From the NCBI RefSeq assembly GCF_001047675.1, contig NZ_CP011975.1:2520073-2584072 (forward strand): a stretch of DNA of 64,000 bases, read 5' to 3'. The notes beneath the pieces were generated by a model that saw only the letters and a list, made by a program, of their open reading frames with translations, did not search any database and was not told the origin of the DNA. A program made the position numbers and the translations under genes. Below are positions 21,035 through 31,120 of this stretch, piece by piece; the stretch's first letter is position 1; each line of letters opens with the position of its first letter. The DNA comes from Yersinia aleksiciae. Its GTDB lineage: Bacteria > Pseudomonadota > Gammaproteobacteria > Enterobacterales > Enterobacteriaceae.

Positions 21035-23029
21035 ATGACTACTGAGCTTGAAACCTCTTTTGCTGATCTGGGGCTGTCCGCTCCTATTCTTTCCGCTCTA
21101 ACTAGCCTTGGTTATGAAAAACCATCGCCAATCCAGTTAGAATGTATCCCACACCTGTTAAACGGCCGTGATGTTCTCGGCATGGCGCAAACAGGCAGTG
21201 GCAAAACAGCCGCGTTTGGTCTGCCGCTGTTACACAATATTAAAGCTGAGCTGAAAGCGCCACAGGTTCTGGTATTAGCACCGACCCGTGAGTTGGCTAT
21301 TCAGGTCGCTGAAGCACTGTCTAGCTTCTCTAAAGACATTAATGGCGTCAACGTCGTGGCCCTGTACGGCGGCCAGCGTTATGACGTTCAATTACGCGCT
21401 TTGCGCCAAGGTCCACAAATTGTTGTTGGTACCCCAGGTCGTCTGTTAGATCACCTGAAACGTGGCACCCTTAACTTGTCCAACCTGAGCGGTTTAGTGT
21501 TGGATGAAGCAGATGAAATGCTGCGCATGGGCTTTATCGAAGACGTTGAAACTATCATGGCGCAGATCCCGGCTGAACATCAGACCGCGCTGTTCTCTGC
21601 AACCATGCCAGAAGCGATTCGTCGCATTACCCGTCGCTTCATGAAAGACCCGCAGGAAGTGCGCATTCAGTCTAGCGTGACAACTCGTCCTGACATCAGC
21701 CAGAGTTTCTGGAGAGTGGGTGGCGGTTACAACAAAAAAGAAGCTTTGGTTCGTTTCTTGGAATCTGAAGATTTCGACGCAGCCATCATCTTCGTGCGTA
21801 CCAAAAACGCGACGCTGGAAGTTGCAGAAGCCTTGGAGCGCAGTGGTTATAGCAGCGCTGCACTGAACGGCGATATGAACCAGTCTTTACGTGAGCAGAC
21901 ACTGGATCGCCTGAAAGATGGCCGTCTGGATATTCTGATCGCAACTGACGTTGCTGCACGTGGTTTGGACGTTGAGCGTATCAGCCTGGTTGTAAACTAT
22001 GATATCCCTATGGATTCAGAGTCTTACGTTCACCGTATCGGCCGTACTGGCCGTGCTGGCCGTGCCGGTCGTGCGTTGCTGTTCGTTGAGAACCGTGAAC
22101 GTCGCTTGTTGCAGAACATTGAACGCACCATGAAGCTGACCATTCCAGAAGTTCAGTTGCCAAATGCAGAATTGCTGGGCGAACGTCGCTTAGCGCAGTT
22201 TGCTGCTAAAGTCGGCCAACAGCTGGAAAGCAGTGATTTAGATCTGTACCGTGCATTGCTGGCTAAGCTTCAACCAGAAGAAGAGTTTGATCTCGAAACT
22301 CTGGCTGCTGCGCTGCTGAAAATGGCACAGGGCGAACGTCCTCTGATTCTGCCACCAGAAGCACCGCGTCGTCCGCAACGTGAATTCAATTCCCGTGATG
22401 ACCGTGGTAGCGATCGTGGTAATGATCGTGGCCGTGATCGTGGTGATAGCCGTCGTGAGCCTCGTGCTGACAGCCGTGATGGTGGCGAGCGTCCAGCACG
22501 TCGCGAACGTCGTGATGTTGGTGAGATGGAGCTGTACCGCATTGAAGTGGGCCGTGATGATGGTGTTGAAGTTCGTCATATCGTTGGCGCTATCGCTAAC
22601 GAAGGCGATATCAGCAGCCGTTATATCGGTAACATCAAGCTGTTTGCTTCTCACTCCACTATCGAGCTGCCAAAAGGTATGCCGGGCGAAATGCTATCTC
22701 ACTTCACCCGTACCCGTATCCTGAATAAGCCGCTGAACATGCAGCTGTTGGGTGATGCACAGCCACACGAACGTCGTGAGCGTCCAGCTGGCGGTAACGG
22801 TGGTGAGCAGCGTCGTGGCGGTCCTCGTTCCGCCGGTGGCGAACGTCGTGATGGCGCAGGTGCTCCTCCTCGTCGTTCATTCGGCAGCGATCGTGCTCCA
22901 GCCGGTAATGGCGGTGGCGAACGTCGTGGTAGCCGTGATGGTCAGCGTTCAGCTGCACCACGTCGTGATGATGCCGCTGCACCAGCAGCAGCAGCAGCGC
23001 CAGCGCGTCGTCGTTTCGGTGATGCATAA
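21035..23029 (+). CDS. deaD: ATP-dependent RNA helicase DeaD (CsdA)
   Basis: Cold-shock DEAD-box helicase for 50S assembly and mRNA decay. It has 664 residues. The helicase core shows the Q motif, [24 protein letters not shown] and HRIGRTGR. A dimerisation segment follows, then the RNA-binding DbpA-like domain ([24 protein letters not shown]). The C-terminal tail is long, basic and rich in Arg-Gly-Asp repeats; two such stretches (about 455-500 and 580-660) flank the RNA-binding domain. ATG 21035 (MTTELETSF) with GAGG upstream is chosen over the in-frame ATG at 21020. A UUCG-capped terminator follows. Confidence 0.97.
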   Translation: MTTELETSFADLGLSAPILSALTSLGYEKPSPIQLECIPHLLNGRDVLGMAQTGSGKTAAFGLPLLHNIKAELKAPQVLVLAPTRELAIQVAEALSSFSKDINGVNVVALYGGQRYDVQLRALRQGPQIVVGTPGRLLDHLKRGTLNLSNLSGLVLDEADEMLRMGFIEDVETIMAQIPAEHQTALFSATMPEAIRRITRRFMKDPQEVRIQSSVTTRPDISQSFWRVGGGYNKKEALVRFLESEDFDAAIIFVRTKNATLEVAEALERSGYSSAALNGDMNQSLREQTLDRLKDGRLDILIATDVAARGLDVERISLVVNYDIPMDSESYVHRIGRTGRAGRAGRALLFVENRERRLLQNIERTMKLTIPEVQLPNAELLGERRLAQFAAKVGQQLESSDLDLYRALLAKLQPEEEFDLETLAAALLKMAQGERPLILPPEAPRRPQREFNSRDDRGSDRGNDRGRDRGDSRREPRADSRDGGERPARRERRDVGEMELYRIEVGRDDGVEVRHIVGAIANEGDISSRYIGNIKLFASHSTIELPKGMPGEMLSHFTRTRILNKPLNMQLLGDAQPHERRERPAGGNGGEQRRGGPRSAGGERRDGAGAPPRRSFGSDRAPAGNGGGERRGSRDGQRSAAPRRDDAAAPAAAAAPARRRFGDA

Positions 23030-23059
23030 GTCTTAGTCATCTCTGATGATTAAACGTAA

Positions 23060-23087
23060 AAAACCAGCCTTCGGGCTGGTTTTTTTA
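23060..23087 (+). terminator. Terminator downstream of deaD
   Basis: ACCAGCC-TTCG-GGCTGGT with a flanking A-run and seven T residues. It is almost identical to the hairpin at 24003-24030. Confidence 0.95.
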
Positions 23088-23408
23088 TGTCTGCTATTTG
23101 TCGGATATCGGGCTATGTCAGTGCTAACATCGTGAAAAGCTTATTTTTATAATAAGTATTATCAACTATGACATAGTATTTTTGGCAGCTACCAATATGT
23201 ATTAATTAGTGCGGTAAAATACCCCTGCTTATATCATTTAATTGTAATTAGATATTTTGGTTGTATATTACTGCGCATCATAATTTCTCCACAATTGATA
23301 GCGAGTTTACATATATTTTATTTTGTGCTAAGAATAATTACAGTCTGCTGTGATAGATTTGTTTTGAAACGAAAAAAACAATGATTTGTTTATTGTAAGG
23401 ACTTCAAA
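23088..23408. other. AT-rich gap before the small lipoprotein gene
   Basis: No gene, RNA or repeat was recognised here. The stretch is strongly AT-rich compared with the core region and presumably holds the promoter of the lipoprotein gene at 23409; no clear -35/-10 pair could be assigned. Confidence 0.5.
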
Positions 23409-23678
23409 ATGAAAGTTTATATTATTATTCCTCTCCTCTCTTTTATTCTTACCGCATGTTCAACCCCTGTCACCGCTCTGGATGATGAAGCACTTTGTGC
23501 CAAATTAGCCGAAGGTGAATACTTTAAAAATAACTGGATTTGGGATCCTACCTTTAAAGAGTACCAAGTGAGAAAACAGAAAGGGACTATCTCAGTAGAA
23601 CAGTGTGACGCGGTAAGGGCAAAGAATATGGCTGCCTTTGCGCAAAAAGATGCCGAAGCGGAAGTACAGTCTGACTAG
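23409..23678 (+). CDS. Small putative lipoprotein of unknown function
   Basis: An 89-residue protein not recognised as any named family. A typical type II signal peptide (MKVYIIIPLLSFILTAC) ends in the lipobox LTAC with Cys17, and the next residues (STPV) lack Asp at position +2, which predicts outer-membrane sorting. The mature part has two more cysteines (in DEALCAKL and VEQCDAVR) that could form a disulfide, an aromatic patch (NNWIWDPTFKEYQ) and an acidic C-terminus. AAGGA lies seven bases before the ATG. The gene stands alone in AT-rich DNA between deaD and yhbW, bracketed by two nearly identical terminators. Confidence 0.75.
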   Translation: MKVYIIIPLLSFILTACSTPVTALDDEALCAKLAEGEYFKNNWIWDPTFKEYQVRKQKGTISVEQCDAVRAKNMAAFAQKDAEAEVQSD

Positions 23679-24002
23679 CCTGCCCAGTCTTTAGTGACTG
23701 GCCACAGATCGCTGTGCCGAAGCCTGGATGATTAAAGGGAAATCCTACTTATATTGCGAGGGTGATTAACGATCACGCTATAAAACAAAATAAATACTCA
23801 AGCTAGCAGGATAGCCCAATAATAAATCCGGCTGTCCGCTCTCTATTTTATTATCGGTGACGTTGGTCATCTCATTTTCTATCCATTTAATCCTATGGGT
23901 AAAAAATTAGAGTGGAGTGAGACCAGCAGAAAACTGGTACGGTTTAATTTCGTGGCTAGACTAATATAAAATATTTGCTGGGTTATTTTGATGGTTAAAA
24001 GT
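23679..24002. other. Intergenic stretch after the small lipoprotein gene
   Basis: No coding region is convincing here and no RNA gene was recognised. It ends in a terminator that matches the deaD terminator. Confidence 0.5.
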
Positions 24003-24030
24003 AAAACCAGCCCTCGGGCTGGTTTTTTTA
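24003..24030 (+). terminator. Terminator between the lipoprotein gene and yhbW
   Basis: ACCAGCC-CTCG-GGCTGGT followed by seven T residues on the plus strand. The A-run of four on the other side could give weak bidirectional action for yhbW. Confidence 0.85.
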
Positions 24031-24058
24031 GTCTGCGGTTTATGAATTGCTAACGTTA

Positions 24059-25114
24059 TTATAACGCTGAGTTGTGTATCAGCTCTTGCTGCAAACTGGC
24101 AATTATCTCAAAGGAGTGCAATCGTGCCTGATGATCAAATATCTGGCCATTGATCATCAACTCATCGGCCTGAGTTTCTCGCAACAGTGACTGTAGCCCA
24201 TGGCGTACTTTGCTTTTGTCGCCAACGATGGATAAACGCAGCGCCTGATCGACCCCAAACTGTTCCGCTGGCGAACAAATCTTCTCCATATCTTCCACTG
24301 GCGGTGGCAACTGACCCGGTGTGCCACGGCGCAGACTGACAAACTGCTGCTGCATCGAGGTAAACAGGAAGCGTGCATCACGCTCCGTATCCGCAGCTAC
24401 CACATTGACGCAGACGATGGCGTAAGGTTTTGACAGCTGTGCTGACGGCTTAAAGTTTTCCCGATACAGGGAGAGTGCCTGGAACAGCATGTCCGGTGCG
24501 AAGTGTGAGGCGAAGGCAAACGGCAGGCCCATGGCGGCGGCGAGTTGCGCACTGTACAGGCTTGAACCTAACAGCCACAGCGGCACATGTAAGCCCTGAC
24601 CCGGCACCGCTTGCACCCCCTGTCCTGGTTGCACTTCAGCAAAGTAGTTTTGCAGCTCGCGTACATCAGATGGGAAATTATCAACTTCACCGGACAGATG
24701 GCGACGCAGTGCTATCATAGTGCGCTGATCACTGCCGGGCGCACGGCCAAGACCGAGATCGATACGATCAGGGTAGAGGGAGGCGAGGGTACCAAACTGC
24801 TCGGCAATCACCAGTGGTGAATGGTTTGGCAGCATGACACCACCAGAGCCTACGCGGATGGTGTTGGTACCGCCGGCAATATAGCCAATCAGGACCGAGG
24901 TTGCCGCACTGGCAATGCCCGTCATATTGTGGTGTTCGGCAAGCCAGTAGCGGTGATATCCCCATTTCTCGGCATGTTGCGCCAAATCCAATGAAGCATG
25001 GAAGGCATCCCGTGGGGTTTTACCCTGTGCTATCGGTGATAAATCGAGCACCGACAGGGGAGTTGTATTTTTATCAGTGATAGAAACATTATTATCAATC
25101 ATAGAATCGTCCAT
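24059..25114 (-). CDS. yhbW: Luciferase-like monooxygenase YhbW
   Basis: Member of the bacterial luciferase-like flavin monooxygenases (TIM barrel); the physiological substrate is unknown. The conserved stretches [47 protein letters not shown] and [14 protein letters not shown] are typical of this subgroup and near identical to E. coli YhbW. The start at 25114 (MDDSMIDN, 351 residues) is preceded by AAGG at five bases. A longer in-frame start at 25168 adds an unconserved segment, and an ATG four codons later is also possible. Confidence 0.93.
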   Translation of the reverse strand: MDDSMIDNNVSITDKNTTPLSVLDLSPIAQGKTPRDAFHASLDLAQHAEKWGYHRYWLAEHHNMTGIASAATSVLIGYIAGGTNTIRVGSGGVMLPNHSPLVIAEQFGTLASLYPDRIDLGLGRAPGSDQRTMIALRRHLSGEVDNFPSDVRELQNYFAEVQPGQGVQAVPGQGLHVPLWLLGSSLYSAQLAAAMGLPFAFASHFAPDMLFQALSLYRENFKPSAQLSKPYAIVCVNVVAADTERDARFLFTSMQQQFVSLRRGTPGQLPPPVEDMEKICSPAEQFGVDQALRLSIVGDKSKVRHGLQSLLRETQADELMINGQIFDHQARLHSFEIIASLQQELIHNSAL

Positions 25115-25354
25115 CTTAACCTTGTGTCGAGTCGCTTGAAGGGCGAGTGCGTTTATCAACAAACGCATTGATTTTAAGAAATAAGCCAGTGTGACTGGTA
25201 TTCATTTTCCGAATAGATGGCGTGGAATACACGTCACACACGCATAAGAGCATAATCGAAATAGCGGCTTTAAGAAGGGGAATAAATGCGGCCCAAGGGG
25301 GATGGCATTTTTACTGGGGAAGTAGCGGTAGAACTGACCCACACTGAGCGCAGA

Positions 25355-25661
25355 TTGACTCGCTATTTCAGCCGTATTTTGATTGTGCTACTTCCCGCGC
25401 TGTTTGCTGGGGGTATTTCCCTCGATCCGGATTATCAGCGCCTTTGAGCAGGATTTATTCGGCAAGAAACGCAGTTTGTCTCATGCAGAGTTTGAAACCT
25501 ATCTGGCCACCGAAGAGGCGGCGAAAACTACCCGCATTACGCTGATTGCCGACACGGCGACGGCGTGGGTGACACTGGCGGCTGACCAGAATCAATTGGC
25601 GCTGGCGGAAGTGACACTGAAAGTGCGGAGCCAGTCGGTCACTCTTCACTCATTTGTCTAG
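25355..25661 (+). pseudogene. Remnant of an RND-efflux outer-membrane factor (OprM/NodT type)
   Basis: Two pieces of one gene are visible. The first (25355-25447) reads a signal-peptide-like segment ending SLDPDYQRL and then a stop; it looks like the N-terminus of OprM-type lipoproteins, but the lipobox Cys is gone. The second, in another frame (from about 25436), reads FEQDLFGKKRSLSHAEFETYLATEEAAKTT and AWVTLAADQNQLALAEVTLK, which resembles the first coiled-coil hairpin of the family. The roughly 100 residues that should lie between are missing, as is everything after. It is therefore a deletion relic; no inner-membrane pump genes are nearby. Confidence 0.7.
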
Positions 25662-26171
25662 TTGATTACTCTGCTTTTTAGCTTAATAACTTATTTATAA
25701 AACATTTAATGCTGTTTCAAGCCCTTTTTACTGAGGTGGATGTGACGGTATCGGCAAATCTTCTATTAACCTTTTAATTTAAGTGGTTAATCAATATTGA
25801 TGGCCGTCACGCATTTCCTGTCGGAAGAGTAAGAAATAACTGTGCTGAAATGCTGGCCTTATTAATATATTTGTTATTTATCAATATGTTATTTTGTCAC
25901 TTGATGTTTTTCGAAATAATATACTGCAATGTGATTATTTTTGTAGATGAAAATTCAGGATAAGACTCTTTTGGTAGAATAAATTTCTATTGCGACCCAC
26001 CAAAAACAGTAAAGTTAAAAAAACATTCTCTATTTCTCAGCGTAATATAGCCGAAAAATAAGAACACCTGCCCCTGCTATTTATTGGCAATAAGATAAAT
26101 AGCGGATAACTCGCTCTGTACATTTTTATAACAATAAAACCTACTTATCAGCGATTAAGGCGAGACCTATT
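25662..26171. other. 510-base AT-rich gap upstream of cyuP
   Basis: No gene was found. It must contain the promoter and regulator sites of the cyuP-cyuA unit. A TGTGA element near 25930 resembles half of a CRP site, but its partner half is poor, so no operator is called. Confidence 0.5.
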
Positions 26172-27497
26172 ATGGAAACGGCAAAAATAAGTGAGAGTGT
26201 CATATTAATTGACTCTCCAGCAGCAAAGAATGCCAATATGAGCGAAAGAGAGTGGCGTGAAGCCATTAAATTCGACAGTACAGATTTTGGCTGGGTAATA
26301 ATGAGTATTGGCATGGCTATCGGCGCGGGTATTGTTTTTTTACCTGTGCAGGTGGGCTTAATGGGATTATGGGTGTTTTTACTCTCCTCTATTATTGGCT
26401 ATCCCGCCATGTATCTTTTTCAGCGCCTCTTCATTAATACATTGGCAGAATCACCAGAGTGTAAAGATTACCCGAGTGTTATTAGTGGTTATTTAGGCAA
26501 AAACTGGGGGATCGTGTTAGGCGCACTCTATTTTATTATGCTGGTGATCTGGATGTTTGTTTATTCCACCGCCATCACCAATGACAGTGCCTCCTATTTA
26601 CAAACCTTTGGCGTGACTGAAGGGTTGCTATCGGATAATCCATTCTATGGTTTAGTACTGATTTGTGTATTGGTGGCGATATCCTCCCGTGGTGAGAAAT
26701 TGCTGTTCAAACTGTCGAGCTTTATGGTGATAACCAAGCTGTTAGTGGTGGCTGCCCTAGGGGTGTCGATGGTCGGGATGTGGCACTTGTACAATGTTGG
26801 CATGCTGCCACCAGCGGGCTTGCTAATCAAAAATGCGATAATCACACTGCCGTTTACCCTAACGTCAATTCTGTTTATTCAGACACTCAGTCCGATGGTT
26901 ATTTCATACCGAGCAAAAGAGAAATCACTGGAAGTTGCCCGCCATAAAGCCTTACGGGCGATGAATATCGCCTTTGGTATCTTATTCTGTACGGTCTTTT
27001 TCTATGCCGTCTCCTTTACGCTGGCAATGGGTCACGATGAAGCGGTTAAAGCCTATGAGCAGAATATTTCCGCTCTGGCGATTGCGGCGAAATTTTTCCC
27101 CGGCGGCTGGGCGACAGTGGTCAGTGTTATTTTAAATATCTTTGCCGTGATGACCGCCTTCTTTGGTGTTTATTTAGGCTTTCGTGAGGCCACACAAGGA
27201 ATTGTGCTTAATATTCTGCGCCGCATGATGCCAGTCGAAAATATCAATGAGCGCTGGGTGCAAAACGGTATTATGGTGTTTGCCGTATTATTAGCTTGGG
27301 GAGCGATTATATTAAACGCGCCGGTATTAAGTTTCACCTCTATTTGTAGCCCAATATTCGGCATGGTGGGCTGTTTGATTCCAGCTTATTTAGTCTACAA
27401 AGTGCCAGCGCTACATAAATATAAAGGACTCTCCCTGACAATTATTATCATTACCGGTGTTTTACTCTGTATCTCCCCATTCCTGGCATTCTCCTGA
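26172..27497 (+). CDS. cyuP: L-cysteine/serine-type permease CyuP (DlsT, YhaO)
   Basis: Inner-membrane transporter of the hydroxy/aromatic amino acid permease family (SdaC/TdcC type) with about eleven hydrophobic helices in 441 residues. It is nearly identical to E. coli YhaO through the segments EWREAIKFDSTDFGWVIMS, GMAIGAGIVFLPVQVGLMG and SPIFGMVGCLIPAYLVYK. In E. coli this protein supplies cysteine to the desulfidase encoded next door. The neighbour cyuA begins 48 bases after the stop, so the two form an operon here as well. Confidence 0.93.
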   Translation: METAKISESVILIDSPAAKNANMSEREWREAIKFDSTDFGWVIMSIGMAIGAGIVFLPVQVGLMGLWVFLLSSIIGYPAMYLFQRLFINTLAESPECKDYPSVISGYLGKNWGIVLGALYFIMLVIWMFVYSTAITNDSASYLQTFGVTEGLLSDNPFYGLVLICVLVAISSRGEKLLFKLSSFMVITKLLVVAALGVSMVGMWHLYNVGMLPPAGLLIKNAIITLPFTLTSILFIQTLSPMVISYRAKEKSLEVARHKALRAMNIAFGILFCTVFFYAVSFTLAMGHDEAVKAYEQNISALAIAAKFFPGGWATVVSVILNIFAVMTAFFGVYLGFREATQGIVLNILRRMMPVENINERWVQNGIMVFAVLLAWGAIILNAPVLSFTSICSPIFGMVGCLIPAYLVYKVPALHKYKGLSLTIIIITGVLLCISPFLAFS

Positions 27498-27545
27498 AAT
27501 AACGGCATCTGACATTACCTGCTGTAAATGTTTGAAGGTATTATT

Positions 27546-28862
27546 ATGAATAGCACAACTGATTCTGCTGTATGGGGCGCGTTTATCCGCGTCGTTCAAC
27601 GAGATGTGCAACCCGCGGTAGGCTGTACTGAACCGATCGCGCTGGCACTGGCTTCGGCAATAGCGGCCTCTTATCTGCCCGGTCAAGCTGAGCGCATTGA
27701 AGCGCGGGTTTCACCTAACTTAATGAAAAATGGGATGGGTGTGACCGTGCCCGGCACCGGTATGGTTGGCCTGCCTATCGCCGCTGCCGTGGGGGCGTTA
27801 GGGGGGGATCCTGAGGGGGGATTGGCGGTGTTGAAAAACCTGAGTCAACAGCAGGTGGCAGAAGCTAAATCTATGCTGGCAAGGGGGGATGTGCGGGTAG
27901 AGATGCACTCTGGTAATGAGATTCTGTTTGCCGAAGCTAAGGTGCATCAGGGCTCTCAATGGGCATGTGTGACCATCGCCGGGGGGCATACCCAAGTGAT
28001 GAAGGTCGTCGTCAATGGCAATATTCTGTTTGAAGTTGCACAGGATAGCTCGCAGGAGCAAGTGGCTTGCGGCCCTCATGAGTGTCTGAAGCAGGCCACT
28101 GCTCGGCAGGTCTACCAGTTTGCCACCGAAGTGCCGTTTGAGCAGATTGCCTTTATTTTGCAGGCCGCCAAGCTGAACGGCGCATTATCCCAAGAGGGGC
28201 TGAGCGGCAACTATGGGCTACATATCGGCACCTCACTGATGCGCCAGCGCGAACGAGGCCTGTTAGTGAAGGATTTACTGTCGGATATTATGATCCGTTC
28301 AGCGGCGGCGTCGGATGCTCGCATGGGCGGAGCGATGCTGCCCGCCATGAGTAACTCCGGTTCTGGTAATCAGGGTATTGCTGCCACCCTGCCGGTGCTA
28401 GTGGTGGCCGAGTATTTGGGGGCTGATGAGGAGGCGTTGGCGCGGGCGCTGATCCTCTCCCATTTGATGGCGATTTATATCCACAGCCAGTTACCGACAC
28501 TCTCTGCTTTATGTGCTGCTACCACGGCGGCCATGGGCGCGGCGGCAGGGATGGCCTGGTTATTTGAGCCGCGCTATGAGCCGATAGCACTGGCGATTGG
28601 CAGCATGATTGGCGATATCAGCGGGATTATCTGTGATGGTGCCGCCAACAGCTGCGCAATGAAAGTCTCCACCAGTGTCAGTGCGGCTTATAAAGCGGTG
28701 CTGATGGCGTTAGACAGCAGTGGTGTTACTGGAAATGAGGGGATCGTAGCGCATGATGTTGATCAGTCGATTGCCAATCTGTGTGCATTAGCTTGTGGCG
28801 CGATGCGGCAAACAGATCGTCAGATCATTGAGATCATGGCCCAAAAATGCCGTTGTGATTGA
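27546..28862 (+). CDS. cyuA: L-cysteine desulfidase CyuA (DlsD, YhaM)
   Basis: Iron-sulfur enzyme that breaks L-cysteine into pyruvate, ammonia and sulfide; in E. coli the main anaerobic cysteine-degrading enzyme. The sequence aligns end to end with E. coli YhaM and belongs to the serine dehydratase alpha-like (UPF0597) family. Cysteines in VGCTEP and [11 protein letters not shown] are the likely cluster ligands. Glycine-rich loops ([23 protein letters not shown] begins one) are conserved. The start at 27546 is chosen because GAAGG lies seven bases upstream; an in-frame ATG at 27528 has no ribosome-binding site. A hairpin separates it from the convergent ubiV. Confidence 0.93.
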   Translation: MNSTTDSAVWGAFIRVVQRDVQPAVGCTEPIALALASAIAASYLPGQAERIEARVSPNLMKNGMGVTVPGTGMVGLPIAAAVGALGGDPEGGLAVLKNLSQQQVAEAKSMLARGDVRVEMHSGNEILFAEAKVHQGSQWACVTIAGGHTQVMKVVVNGNILFEVAQDSSQEQVACGPHECLKQATARQVYQFATEVPFEQIAFILQAAKLNGALSQEGLSGNYGLHIGTSLMRQRERGLLVKDLLSDIMIRSAAASDARMGGAMLPAMSNSGSGNQGIAATLPVLVVAEYLGADEEALARALILSHLMAIYIHSQLPTLSALCAATTAAMGAAAGMAWLFEPRYEPIALAIGSMIGDISGIICDGAANSCAMKVSTSVSAAYKAVLMALDSSGVTGNEGIVAHDVDQSIANLCALACGAMRQTDRQIIEIMAQKCRCD

Positions 28863-28904
28863 GTATCAGCTGTGGTGATCAAAAACAAATAGCCTAAATA
28901 ACAG

Positions 28905-28924
28905 GGGGAGCCAGTGTGCTCCCC
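28905..28924. terminator. Hairpin between convergent cyuA and ubiV
   Basis: GGGGAGC/GCTCCCC with a six-base loop; only a weak T-rich stretch (ATTTAT) follows on the plus strand. Confidence 0.55.
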
Positions 28925-28944
28925 ATTTATAGGCACTTAAGGGG

Positions 28945-29823
28945 CTAGGAGACCAGTTCCAGCCCGGCAAGCCGCCGCCAATAGCCGTTGCAATCCGCTT
29001 TATTCGTCAACGTCAGCGGTACCAGACCCTGCTCGTTAGCCCGGAATTGATCGATAACATCCAGTGTCTCAATACCTTGTGGCGAAAGACGAATGATATC
29101 CACCAACCCCTGCATAGAGATCAGATCATTACCGAGGTTATAGCAGTAACCACTCTGCGTCTGAATACCGTTTAGGATGAAGACCTGCTGGTCCTCCTGC
29201 GACAACACCTTGCGCCCCTGTGGGTACTTAATGCAGCAGGTTTCGCACTCATCTTTGGCGCGGTCTTCTGAGCGGGCGGTAAAGCAGCGGGCAGAGTACG
29301 CCAGCGGCAGATGGCCATAACTCAACACCTCCACCTCAAACTGATGACGAAAACCCAGCTCTTCGCACTGCTGCAAAACATTGCTCAGCCAGTCGCGGGA
29401 AAGCTCCACCGGCATACACCAGCGCATCATGCCCTGACGATGCAAAATCCGCAGAGTATAGGCGTTGTAGCAGTTCAGGGCGTGACCCGCGACAAAAGGC
29501 AGGCCGCGTTCAGCTGCCATATTCACCGCACCCAAATCATTCGCTTCCAGCAGGAACTCGCCGTTCTCCACATAGCGCTTCAATTCATTCAGTTCGGACG
29601 GGGCCTGTAACAGCGCCAATGTGGAAATCACCACCTGCTTGCCGCTGGCGGCGACCTCCTTGGCTAAGGCCAGCCAGTCGCCCACTCTCATTTCACGGCG
29701 CTTGGTACAAACATTCTCGCCCAGATAAATAATGTCGGCGCTGCTATTGGTTGCTGCCTGATAGAAGGTTTCAATATCCGTTTTTGGCCAGTAATAGAGC
29801 ACTGCGCCTAAGGCGTACTTCAT
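28945..29823 (-). CDS. ubiV: Oxygen-independent ubiquinone hydroxylation protein UbiV (YhbV)
   Basis: Partner of UbiU in the O2-independent hydroxylation steps of ubiquinone synthesis, a peptidase U32-family protein that binds a [4Fe-4S] cluster. The four cluster cysteines known in E. coli are recognisable: one in LGENVCTKRREM and three in RCFTARSEDRAKDECETCC. The start is ATG 29823 (MKYALG, 292 residues), matching E. coli and preceded by GGAGG. A longer frame reaching 29910 would overlap ubiU and is rejected. It starts 11 bases after ubiU stops; the two are co-transcribed. Confidence 0.95.
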   Translation of the reverse strand: MKYALGAVLYYWPKTDIETFYQAATNSSADIIYLGENVCTKRREMRVGDWLALAKEVAASGKQVVISTLALLQAPSELNELKRYVENGEFLLEANDLGAVNMAAERGLPFVAGHALNCYNAYTLRILHRQGMMRWCMPVELSRDWLSNVLQQCEELGFRHQFEVEVLSYGHLPLAYSARCFTARSEDRAKDECETCCIKYPQGRKVLSQEDQQVFILNGIQTQSGYCYNLGNDLISMQGLVDIIRLSPQGIETLDVIDQFRANEQGLVPLTLTNKADCNGYWRRLAGLELVS

Positions 29824-29834
29824 ATTTCCTCCGG

Positions 29835-30830
29835 CTACTGCCACTTGCGATGATAAGCGCCCAGCGTGGTCTGGGTCCCTTCGGACATTGCGCCCAGTTG
29901 TTCCATCCACTCCGCTTTAGCGGTAAATTGCGCTGGATTGGCCTGATAGCGGTCAATCGCTTGTCGCCAGACTTTGGCAACCTGACTGACATAAGCGGGG
30001 CTGCGCTGGCGGCCTTCAATTTTCACCGAGGCAATATTCGCGGCAAATAATTCTGGCAACAGCTCAAGGGTATTCAGGCTGGTCGGCTCCTCCAGCGCAT
30101 GGTAGCGCTGACCATCCACCCGATAGCGCCCTTTGCACAGCGTGGGATAACCGGCGTTTTCATTGTCGTCATAACGGTCGATCAGCACCTCATTGAGGCG
30201 TGACTCCATCCCTTGTGGCGTCTGCTGCCAACGGACAAAGCGCGCGGGTGAGCAGGCACCGACGGTATTGGGTGATTCACCCGTCAAATAGGACGAGAGA
30301 TAACAGCGGCCTTCCGCCATAATGCACAGGCTACCAAAGGCGAAGACTTCCAGCGGCACCGGGCTGGTACGTGATAGCTGTTTCACCTGATGCATTGACA
30401 GTACGCGCGGTAGAACCACCCGCGCCACATCGAAATGGCGCTGATAAAAGCGGATGGCCTCATCGTTAGTCGCCGAGGCTTGCACCGAGACATGACGCTC
30501 CACGTTGGGATAACGTTCGGCGGCATACTCCAACATGGCGAGATCCGCTAAAATCAGGGCGTCAGCCCCAAGTTGCGCCGCCATATCCACGGCCCGCTGC
30601 CAACGGGAGTAGCCGTCAGGGTGAGCAAAAGTGTTGATGGCGATATGCAATTTACGCTTACGGCTATGAACGTAGTTAACGGCTTCCTGTAGCTTTTTAT
30701 CGGTGAAATTAAGGCCAGCAAAATGGCGGGCGTTAGTATCATCTTTCAAGCCGATATACACCGCGTCGGCACCATTATCGATTGCGGCTTTTAATGCGGG
30801 TAAATTGCCGGCAGGACAAAGCAGCTCCAT
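29835..30830 (-). CDS. ubiU: Oxygen-independent ubiquinone hydroxylation protein UbiU (YhbU)
   Basis: Peptidase U32-family [4Fe-4S] protein that acts with UbiV in anaerobic ubiquinone hydroxylation. It has 331 residues, the same as E. coli. The cluster cysteines lie in SLCIMAEGRCYLSS, VGACSPARF and TLCKGRY. The N-terminus MELLCPAGNLPALKAAIDNGADAVYIGL is the typical U32 barrel start. It is divergent from ubiT across 290 bases. In E. coli this promoter region is FNR-dependent; only weak FNR-like half-sites are visible here. Confidence 0.95.
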   Translation of the reverse strand: MELLCPAGNLPALKAAIDNGADAVYIGLKDDTNARHFAGLNFTDKKLQEAVNYVHSRKRKLHIAINTFAHPDGYSRWQRAVDMAAQLGADALILADLAMLEYAAERYPNVERHVSVQASATNDEAIRFYQRHFDVARVVLPRVLSMHQVKQLSRTSPVPLEVFAFGSLCIMAEGRCYLSSYLTGESPNTVGACSPARFVRWQQTPQGMESRLNEVLIDRYDDNENAGYPTLCKGRYRVDGQRYHALEEPTSLNTLELLPELFAANIASVKIEGRQRSPAYVSQVAKVWRQAIDRYQANPAQFTAKAEWMEQLGAMSEGTQTTLGAYHRKWQ

Positions 30831-31120
30831 AGAATTTTCCCCATCCGAAGATGATATTCGTATTTTATCGAGTGGCGATTTTAGTTAACCTACTTTGAAC
30901 TGACCTTGATGTAAGGCAGTTTCTTTCGCATTGGTGGCATTCTTCTGATATTTAGCCAAGTTCTGATGCCAATTTTATTGATTTAACGCGCTTTCCGATT
31001 TTGCCAATGTGGCAAAATAAACGTCATTATCGAGATCTAAAACCAAAGTCATTGGTGTTGCAGCTAACATCCCTGCGGCGTCAAGGACGAGGGTATATCA
31101 CCAAATAAGGAGTCCAGCCT

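Noticed and set aside
22380..23020. Arg-Gly-rich repeats at the end of deaD as an inserted repeat element
   Set aside because: Basic Arg/Gly/Asp tails are a normal feature of enterobacterial DeaD; the reading frame is continuous.
30831..31120. FNR site between ubiU and ubiT
   Set aside because: Only TTGAT half-sites are visible (TTGATGTAAGGCAG, TTGATTTAACGCGC) with poor second halves; FNR control is plausible from E. coli but not shown by the sequence.
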